Counted from the first letter of the stretch, positions 19,233 to 27,706 are shown. The stretch is 64,000 bases of DNA from Methanobrevibacter sp. (GCF_015062935.1 NZ_SUTM01000002.1:30252-94251); one strand, 5' to 3'. Made by a program: numbers and translations. The notes: generated by a model not told the origin, from the letters alone.

Positions 19233-19319
19233 ATCAAAAAATAGTTAAATATATTATCAAAAAATAGTTAAATATATTATCAAAAAATAGTTAAATATAT
19301 TATCAAAAAATAGTTAAAC
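19233..19319 (+). repeat. 23-bp tandem direct repeat, 3.8 copies, before ATPase start
   Basis: Units start at 19233, 19256, 19279 and 19302. Each begins ATCAAAAAATAGTTAA and the first three continue ATATATT. The copies are identical, and the last is cut short 12 bp before the ATG of the ATPase gene. Each unit carries a TATA-like TTAAATATATT. There are no spacers, so it is not CRISPR. Confidence 0.9.
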
Positions 19320-19330
19320 GGTATGATTCT

Positions 19331-20605
19331 ATGGAGTATATGGTCCGATATTTGGATGATGAATTGGAGCAGTGGATGAATGTTATTGGTGCAGTGCTTA
19401 TTGTTGGTCCCAAATGGTGTGGTAAGACAACTACTGCTGAACAATATGCAAAAAGTGTTTTAAAACTTCAGGATATTGACAGGCAAGAGGAATATCAGAT
19501 GTGGTTAGATATTAAACCATCCAAATTATTGGAAGGTGAAAAACCTAGACTTATTGATGAATGGCAGATGGCACCAATATTGTGGGATGGTGTTAGAAAT
19601 AGTGTTGATGAACTTCAAGGGGAAGGATTATATATATTGACAGGTTCTACAGTAGTTGATGAGTCTAAAATTATGCATTCTGGGACTGGCAGAATTCATA
19701 GGCTATTAATGAGGCCTATGAGTCTATATGAAAGTGGAGAATCAAACGGTAAGATTTCTATTGAGGAATTGTTTGATAATCCGAATATGGATATTGATGG
19801 AATTGAATCCAATTTAACAATGGATGATTTAATTTTTGCAGCATGCCGTGGAGGATGGCCAGATTCCATAAATAAACAAAGCGATAAAGATAAATTATTA
19901 ATAGCTTATAATTATCTGGATAATATATCTGAAAGTGATATTTCTAATGTAGATGGTGTTAAACGTGACCCTGATAGGGTAAAAGTAATTTTAAAAGCTA
20001 TTGCAAGAAATAATTCTACTTTAGCTAAGGACACTACAATAATGGCAGATATTTCAGCTAACTTTGGTGACATTAGCAAGCCCACTTATTATTCATATGT
20101 TGACTCATTGAAACGATTATTTGTCATTGAAGATTTAAGGGGCTGGGCTCCAAACATTAGATCAAAATCATCAATGAGGTCAGGCAATAAAAAAGTATTC
20201 ATTGATCCATCCATTTCTGTAGCCTCTTTAGATATGAGTCCTGAAGCGTTCAATACAATTGATGGTTTAAAAACTTTCGGTTTTATTTTTGAAAACTTAT
20301 GTATTCGTGATTTGAGTGTATACACTTCTAAATTGGGTGGTTCAATATCTTATTATCATGACAATTCCGATACGGAGGTTGACTGTGTTGTACATCTCAA
20401 CGATGGAAGATATGCATTAATCGAATGTAAATTAGGAAAAACTAAAATAGAGGAAGGAGCTCGAAATTTACTGAAAGTGAATAAATTGATTGAAGCTAAT
20501 GACCAAGTTAGAAATCCTAGTTTTTTAGCTGTTATAACCGGAGGAAAGTTTGCATATACTCGGGAGGATGGTGTAAAAGTAATTCCAATTGGATGTTTAA
20601 GGTAG
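19331..20605 (+). CDS. AAA ATPase with DUF4143 C-terminal domain
   Basis: 424 residues. AAA_14-type ATPase with Walker A VGPKWCGKTT (near residue 26), Walker B RLIDEWQ (near 76) and sensor region YILTGSTV. A DUF4143 region (about 200-420) follows, ending in a PD-(D/E)XK-like motif: EVDCVV and ALIECKLGK. The family is common in mobile and accessory DNA of bacteria and archaea; the cellular role is not settled. The ATG at 19340 is an alternative start. No clear Shine-Dalgarno is seen. Confidence 0.88.
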   Translation: MEYMVRYLDDELEQWMNVIGAVLIVGPKWCGKTTTAEQYAKSVLKLQDIDRQEEYQMWLDIKPSKLLEGEKPRLIDEWQMAPILWDGVRNSVDELQGEGLYILTGSTVVDESKIMHSGTGRIHRLLMRPMSLYESGESNGKISIEELFDNPNMDIDGIESNLTMDDLIFAACRGGWPDSINKQSDKDKLLIAYNYLDNISESDISNVDGVKRDPDRVKVILKAIARNNSTLAKDTTIMADISANFGDISKPTYYSYVDSLKRLFVIEDLRGWAPNIRSKSSMRSGNKKVFIDPSISVASLDMSPEAFNTIDGLKTFGFIFENLCIRDLSVYTSKLGGSISYYHDNSDTEVDCVVHLNDGRYALIECKLGKTKIEEGARNLLKVNKLIEANDQVRNPSFLAVITGGKFAYTREDGVKVIPIGCLR

Positions 20606-20665
20606 TTTTAGCGCTTGAAATTGAAAATATGTGAAGAGTATCACATGTTTTCTACGAATAGTTTT
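20604..20665. repeat. Island repeat, copy D
   Basis: AGTTTTAGCGCTTGAAATTG through GAGTATCACATGTTTTC to TACGAATAGTTTT. It begins inside the ATPase stop codon region and shares its first 20 bases with copies A and C and its end with C. It lies in the convergent gap 20606-20730. Confidence 0.5.
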
Positions 20666-20730
20666 AATTAGTTTTGAGTCTAGATTTTTTGAACCTCCTC
20701 CGGCTTCTTCAGGCCTGAGGGGATTAAAAG

Positions 20731-21474
20731 TTAATCGGATAGATTATTAATGTCTTCAATTAGCTCATCCAACAATTCATCATTCTCATTTAATTCACGT
20801 GCCTTATTTATATAATATAATGCTTCATCGTAGTTTCCCAATCCAATTGATATTCTGGAAATGGCGTATAAATATCCAAATTCGTTAGGATTCATCTCTG
20901 ATGCTAACTTAAAGTAATCTAGTGCTTTTTCATAATTTCCCAGATAGCTGTTGCAATAGCCTAGATTTGCATAAAGAAACGGATGGTCATATCCTAGTTT
21001 CTGGGATTCTTCCAAGCTAACTAATGCCTCATCGTAGCGTTGTAGTGTGTTTAAAGCACTCCCTTTGATGGCTAAAATGTAAGATTTCTTTCCAAATATG
21101 AATATGGAACAGTTTGCAAATTTTAAAGCTGTTGAAAAATGATTGTGTCTTAAAAAGAATCTGGCCAGCATGTCTAATGTAGGTTCGAGGCATACCCAGA
21201 GCAAAAGCAATAAAAAACCAAAATATCCATATGCTAAAAGCCAGTCATTGTTTTTTATCCCGATGTAAGTCTCAATGAGACAAACAACCATCATTACATA
21301 TGTTAGGAATTTAGAAATTTTATTTTGGGGGATATCGGCAAACTGGTAAACCAGAATGATGATTACTAGGGAAGATGTGAAAATATTCCATAAACTAAAA
21401 TTATAAGTACATTGGTAAATTAAATTCGCAATCAGTAATATAGCTAGAATGAAATATTTTGCATTTTTGTCCAT
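20731..21474 (-). CDS. Membrane protein with C-terminal TPR repeats
   Basis: 247 residues. Three to four hydrophobic segments lie in the first 110 residues. About three tetratricopeptide repeats follow (about 115-240), for example ALKFANCSIFIFGKK, YDEALVSLEESQKLGYDHPF, YEKALDYFKLASEMNPNEF and YDEALYYINKARELNEN. The TPR part would be a protein-binding scaffold on one face of the membrane; partner unknown. It lies 31 bp after a HEAT-repeat gene on the same strand. Confidence 0.82.
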   Translation of the reverse strand: MDKNAKYFILAILLIANLIYQCTYNFSLWNIFTSSLVIIILVYQFADIPQNKISKFLTYVMMVVCLIETYIGIKNNDWLLAYGYFGFLLLLLWVCLEPTLDMLARFFLRHNHFSTALKFANCSIFIFGKKSYILAIKGSALNTLQRYDEALVSLEESQKLGYDHPFLYANLGYCNSYLGNYEKALDYFKLASEMNPNEFGYLYAISRISIGLGNYDEALYYINKARELNENDELLDELIEDINNLSD

Positions 21475-21505
21475 GATTACACTTTTAGACTTTGTGATAT
21501 ATATG

Positions 21506-22129
21506 TTATTTCAAGGCTCTTTTTGTAATTCGAATTGTGCCCTCGCTGTGGATTCGGACAATAGGGTTTTCATCATTTTCTGCAATCCATTCTAATTTTT
21601 TCAGGTAGGGTTTTACATGGTCTGGTTTTTGTTTTCCGACAACTCTAAACATTTCAGGAGCTTCTATCCAAACCTTATCGCTTGAATCTGAAATCATTTC
21701 TAAAAAAATTTCAAGATTTTCTAAAAATAGTTCGGGAGCGTTTGTTGCAATGTTTTCACAGGCCCAGATGAATGCATGTCTGACGTTTTCAGATTCATCG
21801 TCTTTCATAGTCATTAGTTGATCTAAATAAGGGATTATCAGATTTTCATCTCCTCGCCCGATTCTTCCTATTGCATTTGTTGATCTTTCCTGCAATTTGG
21901 GATTGCCGTCATCCATGTAACCGGCAATGTCTTCAACATATTTTTCTATCTCTTCAGGGTACTTCAGTCCCATCTCTCCAAGAAGCCATAATGCCTTTGC
22001 CTTTACGGCAGCGGAATAATTGTTATCTAATCTGGATGCGACATCATCAATATTGGCTTTCCATGATTCATTATTTTTTGTTATTTCTCTTAATTCTTTT
22101 AGAATCTCTTTATCATTCATATTTGACAT
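21506..22129 (-). CDS. HEAT-repeat protein
   Basis: 207 residues, soluble, built of five or so HEAT-like helical pairs (AAVKAKALWLLGEMGLKYPE, LQERSTNAIGRIGRGDE, ENVRHAFIWACENIATNAPE). No catalytic motif. Such repeats bind protein or nucleic acid. It is probably co-transcribed with the downstream TPR membrane protein. ATG 22120 is an alternative start. Confidence 0.8.
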   Translation of the reverse strand: MSNMNDKEILKELREITKNNESWKANIDDVASRLDNNYSAAVKAKALWLLGEMGLKYPEEIEKYVEDIAGYMDDGNPKLQERSTNAIGRIGRGDENLIIPYLDQLMTMKDDESENVRHAFIWACENIATNAPELFLENLEIFLEMISDSSDKVWIEAPEMFRVVGKQKPDHVKPYLKKLEWIAENDENPIVRIHSEGTIRITKRALK

Positions 22130-22332
22130 TAAAATTTTTCTCCTCAGTAAAATTGCGAGTATATCTTTATTTTGCCTGATTTAAATGTGTTTTGAAAATT
22201 TTTTCAGGTTCTTATTTTGGATGCCTTCTATAGAACTAATTTTAACAGTTCATGTTGATTTCAGTATTTTAAATGTTGCTATGATATAATCAATAGTTAA
22301 TTTTTTTATTTTAATTTGAAGGCTCGGATTTC

Positions 22333-22431
22333 ACATTAACGGCAATGATTTTTAAAAACGATTATTATTAAAAATCGCGATATATATCAAACATTTTTAA
22401 AAGCTGTTTTGAATAGGAAAAATGTTGGTGT
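22333..22431. repeat. Dispersed intergenic element, copy 2
   Basis: ACATTAACGGC (22333-22343), then exactly 35 bp, GATATATATC (22379-22388) and the weaker right end GTTGGTGT (22424-22431). It is in the 357-bp gap 22130-22486, where I see no gene. Confidence 0.55.
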
Positions 22432-22486
22432 TATAGTAAAAAAAGTATAACTGTGGTTTGTTTTAATTTTAAGAGCTATGCTTTAG

Positions 22487-23311
22487 TTATTCATCCAACA
22501 ATTCGGGATTTTTGGAATTCTTTTTGCTAATAACGGATTTTCCAGTCACTGATTCAAGTTCTTTTCTTGCATTTCCTGCAATGTTTCCCCCACGTTTTGC
22601 AACATCACGGCTTTCTTCAAAGCCGTCTGGATTTTCAACTTTGCTTATTTCGGTTGTTGAAGCTTCAGCGAGCATGTTTAGGATTAGTTCCATATTTGTC
22701 ATATTGTCTCTTAGACCTTCTTTTTTAAGTCCCTTGTATTGTTTGTACTCTTTTGTAGACATTCCTGACCATGCTTTTGAAATATCATCAGTCAATATTG
22801 CATATTCGATTCCTTCGTTAACTCCGACCCTGTTCCATTCTGCTGTCAGTTCTTTTCTGGTTTCGATAGTTCTCATTCTCTGAGTAATCCAATCTTCGGA
22901 GTAACCTTTTTGGCGGTAAGTGTCGATTGCTCTTTGCATGGCGATTTCGGGGTCTGCTATCTCTTCAAGTCTTTCTTTACCCATTTGAGCTAACCATTGT
23001 TTGAACGGTTCTGCTTTTGGTGAAGGGACTGACTGGATGAGACGTAATAATTGTTTAGTTGTTGCAACATCTGTTAAACGCATTTTGCCATCTTTGGCAG
23101 GCATTTTCAAACGGTTACAATTTGTAACCAGTTCACTACCTTCGTCTTTCATCCTTTTTTTCAATACTTTCCAATAGTTTCTTGGATTTTTGCTCTCGGT
23201 AAGAACTGCAATAACATCTATTATGGAATAGTACCAATCTTCGATTTCAGAATCCCATTTGGTTCTTATTTTGTATTCTTCGAATAATTTAATTGCATAT
23301 TTTTCTTCCAT
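22487..23311 (-). CDS. DinD/BRO-N family protein
   Basis: 274 residues. N-terminal BRO-N domain (about 1-105) with WYYSIIDVIAVLTESKNPRNYW. The rest is DinD-like, with AILTDDISKAWSGMSTKEYK, YKGLKKEGLRDNMTNMELIL and VAKRGGNIAGNARKELE. Escherichia coli DinD is DNA-damage induced and inhibits RecA activities. BRO-N proteins are typical of phage and mobile DNA. RBS GGAGGA. Transcribed from a 19-bp-repeat promoter, so it probably shares control with the other island units. Confidence 0.85.
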   Translation of the reverse strand: MEEKYAIKLFEEYKIRTKWDSEIEDWYYSIIDVIAVLTESKNPRNYWKVLKKRMKDEGSELVTNCNRLKMPAKDGKMRLTDVATTKQLLRLIQSVPSPKAEPFKQWLAQMGKERLEEIADPEIAMQRAIDTYRQKGYSEDWITQRMRTIETRKELTAEWNRVGVNEGIEYAILTDDISKAWSGMSTKEYKQYKGLKKEGLRDNMTNMELILNMLAEASTTEISKVENPDGFEESRDVAKRGGNIAGNARKELESVTGKSVISKKNSKNPELLDE

Positions 23312-23369
23312 AATTTTTCCTCCTTCAATTAATTAAGTTAAATTACTTATTATTATATTAAAATAAGGG

Positions 23370-23440
23370 ATAAATATAGTTTTTGTTTGAAATGAAAGCA
23401 ATTATATGAAGTTAGAACAATTTTATGAAGTTAAAGCAAT
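23370..23440 (-). promoter_or_regulatory. Island-type promoter, 19-bp triple repeat (DinD-like gene)
   Basis: On the minus strand: ATTGCT at 23440-23435, ATTGTT at 23421-23416 and ATTGCT at 23402-23397, each 19 bp apart. The last runs into TTTCAAACAAAAACTATATT with the TATA at 23370-23378. TATA to ATG is 59 bp. Confidence 0.72.
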
Positions 23441-23462
23441 AGTATCATATAATATTTCAATT

Positions 23463-24338
23463 CTAAAAATCAAGTATTATTTCAACGATTTTTTTGAAGG
23501 CCTCTTTTGACTCGGGAACTAAAGGGTAAACAGGATATACGTGGGTCATTTCATATCCAACAATCAGTTCGGCTTCAACACAATTATCCTTTAATTTGTC
23601 ATGGAATTTAACAACATCAGGATAGAATATTTCATGAGTTCCCACAAACAACGTTGTTTTTGGAAGTTTGCTCACTTCCCCGAATAATGGGCTTACCTTA
23701 TAGTCTTTAGGGTCCAAATCTCCTGCCCAGGTTTCACCCATTTTGCGCAGGCCGTCCACTCCAAGCATGGGGTCAAATTCCACATCATAATCTCCAGACA
23801 TTGATACATCAACCCATGGGGATATTAGAATCAGGTTTTCCGGCTGAGGCTTATTTTTAACCGCCAGATGTTCGCTGAATGCAGCGGATAATCCCCCTCC
23901 GGCTGAGTCACCCATGATAATAACAGGTTTTTTCAGTGTCAGGAAATAGTCATAGAGCTTTTCAACAATTTCATAGGTTTCTTCATAGCTATGATTTGGA
24001 GCAAGCGGATAAATTGGAGCAAATACGCAGGCATTAACTTTTTTTGCAAGTTTGTCGCAAAAGATTATGTGGGGAAGTCTGATTTCGTTAACATATATCC
24101 CTCCATGAAGATATATTATTAAACGTTCCGCATCGTCCATATCATTAAATGTTAGCATCTGGCATCCAAACATGTCTTTGCTTTCAACTTTTGAGCGGTA
24201 TATTATTGGTATTTTGTAATATTCATCTTCTTCTAAAGAGCGTTCCTGCATATGTTCGGCCGCTTTACCTGCATCGTCCACATATTCGCGGTGTCTTTTC
24301 TTTAGGACTGTTGCCACTATTTTTGACAGTTTTGACAT
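23463..24338 (-). CDS. Alpha/beta hydrolase, HSL-type esterase
   Basis: 291 residues. Oxyanion motif HGGIY (near residue 77), nucleophile GDSAGGG (near 143-149), Asp/Glu region around GTHEIFYPD and catalytic His in EMTHVYP (near 266). It fits the hormone-sensitive-lipase family of carboxylesterases. No signal peptide, so it acts in the cytosol; substrate unknown. Lies 30 bp after the TcdA-like gene on the same strand. Confidence 0.9.
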   Translation of the reverse strand: MSKLSKIVATVLKKRHREYVDDAGKAAEHMQERSLEEDEYYKIPIIYRSKVESKDMFGCQMLTFNDMDDAERLIIYLHGGIYVNEIRLPHIIFCDKLAKKVNACVFAPIYPLAPNHSYEETYEIVEKLYDYFLTLKKPVIIMGDSAGGGLSAAFSEHLAVKNKPQPENLILISPWVDVSMSGDYDVEFDPMLGVDGLRKMGETWAGDLDPKDYKVSPLFGEVSKLPKTTLFVGTHEIFYPDVVKFHDKLKDNCVEAELIVGYEMTHVYPVYPLVPESKEAFKKIVEIILDF

Positions 24339-24368
24339 TTTGTCGCCTGTTAATTTAATTACATGCTT

Positions 24369-25079
24369 TCAGTCTTTTACGATATCCTTAATCACTTCTC
24401 CGGCGATAATAAGTCCCGCAACTGACGGAACAAAAGAAACGCTTCCTTTTACTTTAAATTTCCTGTCCTTATTTATTTCATGGTCGTTGGTGTTTATAGG
24501 GTGTTCCTGTGAATAGACTACTTTTAATTTTTCTATATTTCTCTTTCTAAGGTCTTTTTTCATTATTCTGGCAAGTGGGCACACGGTTGTCTCAAAGATG
24601 TCTGCAACTTCAAACATGGTGGGATCCAGTTTGTTTCCGGTTCCCATTGATGAGATGACCGGAACGTCAAGTTCATCGCATTTGCATATGATTGCAATCT
24701 TTGCCATTATGGTGTCAACGCAGTCAACGGCATATGATAAATCCTCTGTAAGGATGTCTATTTCACAATCATCCATGTAGAATTCCTTATATGTTTCCAC
24801 ATTGGCATTCGGATTAATCTTAAGAATTCTTTCGGCCATCAAATCAACCTTATACTTGCCGATTGTATCAACAGTTGCAATCAGCTGTCTGTTGATGTTG
24901 CTTTCATCTATCTTGTCAAAGTCAACCAAAACAAAATTTCCTATTCCGCTTCTTGCAAGTCCTTCGCATACAAAAGATCCTACGCCGCCAAGTCCGAAAA
25001 CGGCAACCTTTGCATCGCTCAATTTTTCCATTCCGTCATTTCCAATTAACATTTCTGTTCTTGAAAACTTCTCATCCAT
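24369..25079 (-). CDS. ThiF/E1-like protein, TcdA type (tRNA ct6A dehydratase-like)
   Basis: 236 residues. Rossmann ATP-binding motif GLGGVGSFVCEGLARSGIG (near 29-47), VDFDKIDESNINRQ (adenylation loop), and an internal DCVDTI...VISSMGTGNKLDP. This is the TcdA/CsdL branch, which cyclises t6A in tRNA in bacteria. No C-terminal rhodanese or ubiquitin-like partner is nearby. The tRNA role in this archaeon is inferred. Confidence 0.85.
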   Translation of the reverse strand: MDEKFSRTEMLIGNDGMEKLSDAKVAVFGLGGVGSFVCEGLARSGIGNFVLVDFDKIDESNINRQLIATVDTIGKYKVDLMAERILKINPNANVETYKEFYMDDCEIDILTEDLSYAVDCVDTIMAKIAIICKCDELDVPVISSMGTGNKLDPTMFEVADIFETTVCPLARIMKKDLRKRNIEKLKVVYSQEHPINTNDHEINKDRKFKVKGSVSFVPSVAGLIIAGEVIKDIVKD

Positions 25080-25176
25080 CTCGCTTCACCAAAAAATATA
25101 ATTTAATTAATCATATAATTATTGATTAGATAAGAATAAAAAGTTAATGCAAATAATCTTTATTGCAGGGATTTTC

Positions 25177-25932
25177 ATGATAATAGATACTCATTGCCAC
25201 ATTTATGCAAGTGAAATGGAAAATGCGGAAGAAATTATAAATGAAGCCGCAAAAAAGGACATCCATATGATATTGAACGGCACGGACCCATTAAGCAACC
25301 TTGAAGTATTGGGGCTGGCAGAAAAATACGAAAATGTCCATGCCGCTTTGGGATATCTGTATACCTTTGCAGATGATGTAACTGATGATGATATCTCCTT
25401 ATTGGATGAGCAGCTTGAAAATGAAAATGTTATTGCAGTGGGAGAGATTGGCCTTGACTATTACCATACAAAGGACAACAGGGACAGGCAAATTAAATTG
25501 TTTGAAAAGATGCTATGCCTTGCAGAAAAACACGGCCTGCCTGTGATAGTCCATTCAAGAAAGTCAATGCAGGATACTTATGACATATTGAAAATGCATA
25601 ATGTGAGGGGTTCCATGCACTGCTATCTGGGTTCTGCAGAAATGGCACAGCAATTCATCAAATTAGGTTTTTGCATTGGAATTGCAGGGCCGATTACTCA
25701 CACCAACAACAAGAAAACAAAGAAAATGGCGAAAAATATTGACATTAGCCATATTCTTGTGGAAACCGACTCTCCCTATCTGACTCCAGAAGAGATGAGG
25801 GGTGAGAAAAATACGCCTCTGAACTTGAAGTTTATCATAGAAAAACTGGCTGAAGAACTGGCCATGACAGAAGATGAGGTCATTGAAATAACTACAGAAA
25901 ATGCAAAAGGATTATTTAATCTATTCAAATAA
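25177..25932 (+). CDS. TatD-family metal-dependent hydrolase
   Basis: 251 residues, TIM-barrel amidohydrolase. DTHCHIY at the N-terminus (metal ligands), GEIGLDYY (Glu ligand, near 90), PVIVHSRKS (His), MHCYLGS (His) and ETDSPYLTPE (Asp). TatD proteins are DNases/deoxyribonucleases in several organisms. An in-frame ATG exists at 25147, but ATG 25177 follows GCAGGGATT and starts with the canonical MIIDTHCH. Confidence 0.92.
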   Translation: MIIDTHCHIYASEMENAEEIINEAAKKDIHMILNGTDPLSNLEVLGLAEKYENVHAALGYLYTFADDVTDDDISLLDEQLENENVIAVGEIGLDYYHTKDNRDRQIKLFEKMLCLAEKHGLPVIVHSRKSMQDTYDILKMHNVRGSMHCYLGSAEMAQQFIKLGFCIGIAGPITHTNNKKTKKMAKNIDISHILVETDSPYLTPEEMRGEKNTPLNLKFIIEKLAEELAMTEDEVIEITTENAKGLFNLFK

Positions 25933-25996
25933 ATTGTAAATTTCAGCAGAATTTTTCGGGGTTTTAGTTTGTTAAGAACTTAACTATACTAACTAG

Positions 25997-26024
25997 TTTA
26001 TATGTTATAAAACGAACAGTTCGT
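25997..26024 (+). promoter_or_regulatory. msvR upstream TATA-like element and CGAAC-A-GTTCG palindrome
   Basis: GTTTATATG (25999-26006 region) is followed by the perfect palindrome ACGAACAGTTCGT (26012-26024). It has the same core as the site at fprA (12629-12644). Placed between TATA and the expected start of transcription, it would suit autorepression. A second TATA-like stretch nearer the gene (about 26097-26105) is possible. Confidence 0.5.
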
Positions 26025-26157
26025 ATCTATTTTATTCTTTAATTTTATCATTGTTCATATTTTTTTATTATTTCTATACAATTATCGTTTTTTGATTTAT
26101 ACAAATATTTATTAACCTAAAAATATTAAATAAGATTATATATTGGGGGATATTAAT

Positions 26158-26928
26158 ATGAGCGAACAAAAACCAATCCAGATTTTCTCAAATTCCAACG
26201 ACAATATTGGTGTTAATGTTGTAAAAAGTCCAGTAAAACTTACAATTCTTGAAATGTTAAGGGACCGTGATATGGAATTTGATGAAATCGTAAGCAATAC
26301 AGGAAAATCAAAATCTACAGTATCAGTTCATCTCAAAAGTTTAAGGGAAAAAGGTATAATTTCATATAAGGTTCATCCTGTAGACAACAGGAAAAAAATA
26401 TTCTTTTTAAACTCCAAATACATAGGTTCTGTCGACATGAGGGAACCAAAAGAGATAGAACAAACCCAATCCGATTACCTAATCAAAAATCTAGTTGAAG
26501 AGGATGAGGAATTTTCAACATTGCTGTTCCACACATTAAAATCAATGCTTATTCAGGAAGGAATAAATATAGATCCGATTCTTCAGTCAACAGGAAACAG
26601 CATAGGCAAATCAATTTTTGAAAAATTGTATGATGATGATTTGGATGTATTCATGGATAATCTTGCCGAATTCTGGCAAAGAAAAGGTTTAGGAAGATTA
26701 ACATTTAAAATAGGTCAGATAATAAAAATTACAACCTATGACTGTTTTGAATGCAAATTCCTCCCAAAAACAGGAAAACCAGCATGTTTTTTGGATACTG
26801 GAATATTTGAAGGTTTATTCACTGAATTTTTCAATCTCCCTGTCAGCGTTATTGAAACTCAATGTTATACTATGGGAGATGAAAAATGTGTATTTGAAAT
26901 TGAGCCTTTAAGCATCAAATCAAATTAA
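26158..26928 (+). CDS. msvR: MsvR, methanogen redox-responsive transcription regulator
   Basis: 256 residues. N-terminal ArsR-like winged helix (about 15-80, with IVSNTGKSKSTVSVHLKSLR) and C-terminal V4R domain (about 115-250). The V4R part carries CFECKFLPKTGKPAC and QCYTMGDEKC, the cysteines expected to sense redox state. MsvR regulates the fpaA operon and itself in Methanothermobacter. The ATG at 26158 follows GGGGGA and is preferred over the in-frame TTG at 26143. The 3' end overlaps the convergent cbiL gene by 4 nt. Confidence 0.92.
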   Translation: MSEQKPIQIFSNSNDNIGVNVVKSPVKLTILEMLRDRDMEFDEIVSNTGKSKSTVSVHLKSLREKGIISYKVHPVDNRKKIFFLNSKYIGSVDMREPKEIEQTQSDYLIKNLVEEDEEFSTLLFHTLKSMLIQEGINIDPILQSTGNSIGKSIFEKLYDDDLDVFMDNLAEFWQRKGLGRLTFKIGQIIKITTYDCFECKFLPKTGKPACFLDTGIFEGLFTEFFNLPVSVIETQCYTMGDEKCVFEIEPLSIKSN

Positions 26929-27629
26929 TCGTCTTCAAATTTTATTATTGTTGTTGTAAGGTAAGGTTTTTCATTAGAAAATCCTTCAATAATTTTTTCG
27001 CTTTCGCGTGTGCAGTTCTGCACTGAATAAATTTCTTTAGGTCTTTCTTTTTCTTCTATTGTTTTTTCCAGTTCAGAAGTATTTCTTGACGCTTTCATTA
27101 ACACGACTGAATCGCTGTACTCTAAAACCTGCTCTAATCTGTCGTCAATTTTAGGAACAATAGTTAAAATCTGGTTCTGTTCGACTAAAGCCTTATTCCT
27201 GGCTGCAGCACATGCAGTAAATGATGTAATTCCAGGAACTGTTTCTATTTCATATCTTCCAGCTAATTTCTTTTGGACATATGAGTAAGTGCTGAATACG
27301 GAGCTGTCTCCGAGGGTAATGAATGCAACGTCCCTTCCGCTGTCAAGATATTGAGCTATCATTTCAGATGCGCTGGTCCAAACTTTTTCAAGTTCCTCTT
27401 TATCTTCAATCATTGGAAATATAGGTTCAACAAGCATTAATCTTTTATAATCTTTTCTTTCTTTAAGTATTGGTCTAACAATTGATAATGCAATACTTTC
27501 TTTTTCTTTAGCGGATTTTGGTGAGAAAACAACAGGGACTGTTTTTAAAATTCTAGCAGCTTTTAATGTAAGTAATTCTGTATCTCCCGGTCCGACACCA
27601 ATTCCAATCAATTTTCCTTTTTTAGCCAT
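26925..27629 (-). CDS. cbiL: Cobalt-factor II C20-methyltransferase CbiL
   Basis: 234-residue SAM-dependent methylase of the anaerobic corrinoid pathway (B12 is needed for methyl transfer in methanogenesis). GIGVGPGDTELLTLKAARIL at the N-terminus, FITLGDSSVFSTYSYV (SAM site), VPGITSFTACAA and IVPKIDD are canonical for CbiL/CobI. RBS GTGATT. No other cbi gene lies nearby. Confidence 0.93.
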   Translation of the reverse strand: MAKKGKLIGIGVGPGDTELLTLKAARILKTVPVVFSPKSAKEKESIALSIVRPILKERKDYKRLMLVEPIFPMIEDKEELEKVWTSASEMIAQYLDSGRDVAFITLGDSSVFSTYSYVQKKLAGRYEIETVPGITSFTACAAARNKALVEQNQILTIVPKIDDRLEQVLEYSDSVVLMKASRNTSELEKTIEEKERPKEIYSVQNCTRESEKIIEGFSNEKPYLTTTIIKFEDD

Positions 27630-27693
27630 ATAATCACTTTTTAGTATAAAATTTTAATTTGAATATTATTTATCAAATGCTCTTCCTATAATT

Positions 27694-27706
27694 TATTTAT
27701 ATTATA
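27694..27706 (+). promoter_or_regulatory. TATA box of a probably leaderless helicase mRNA
   Basis: TTTATATTATACT ends about 20 bp before the helicase ATG and no Shine-Dalgarno is present, so transcription should begin at or next to the start codon. Confidence 0.5.

Noticed and set aside
19233-19319. Possible CRISPR array (regular identical repeats)
   Set aside because: The 23-bp units are head to tail with no spacers and no cas genes are present.
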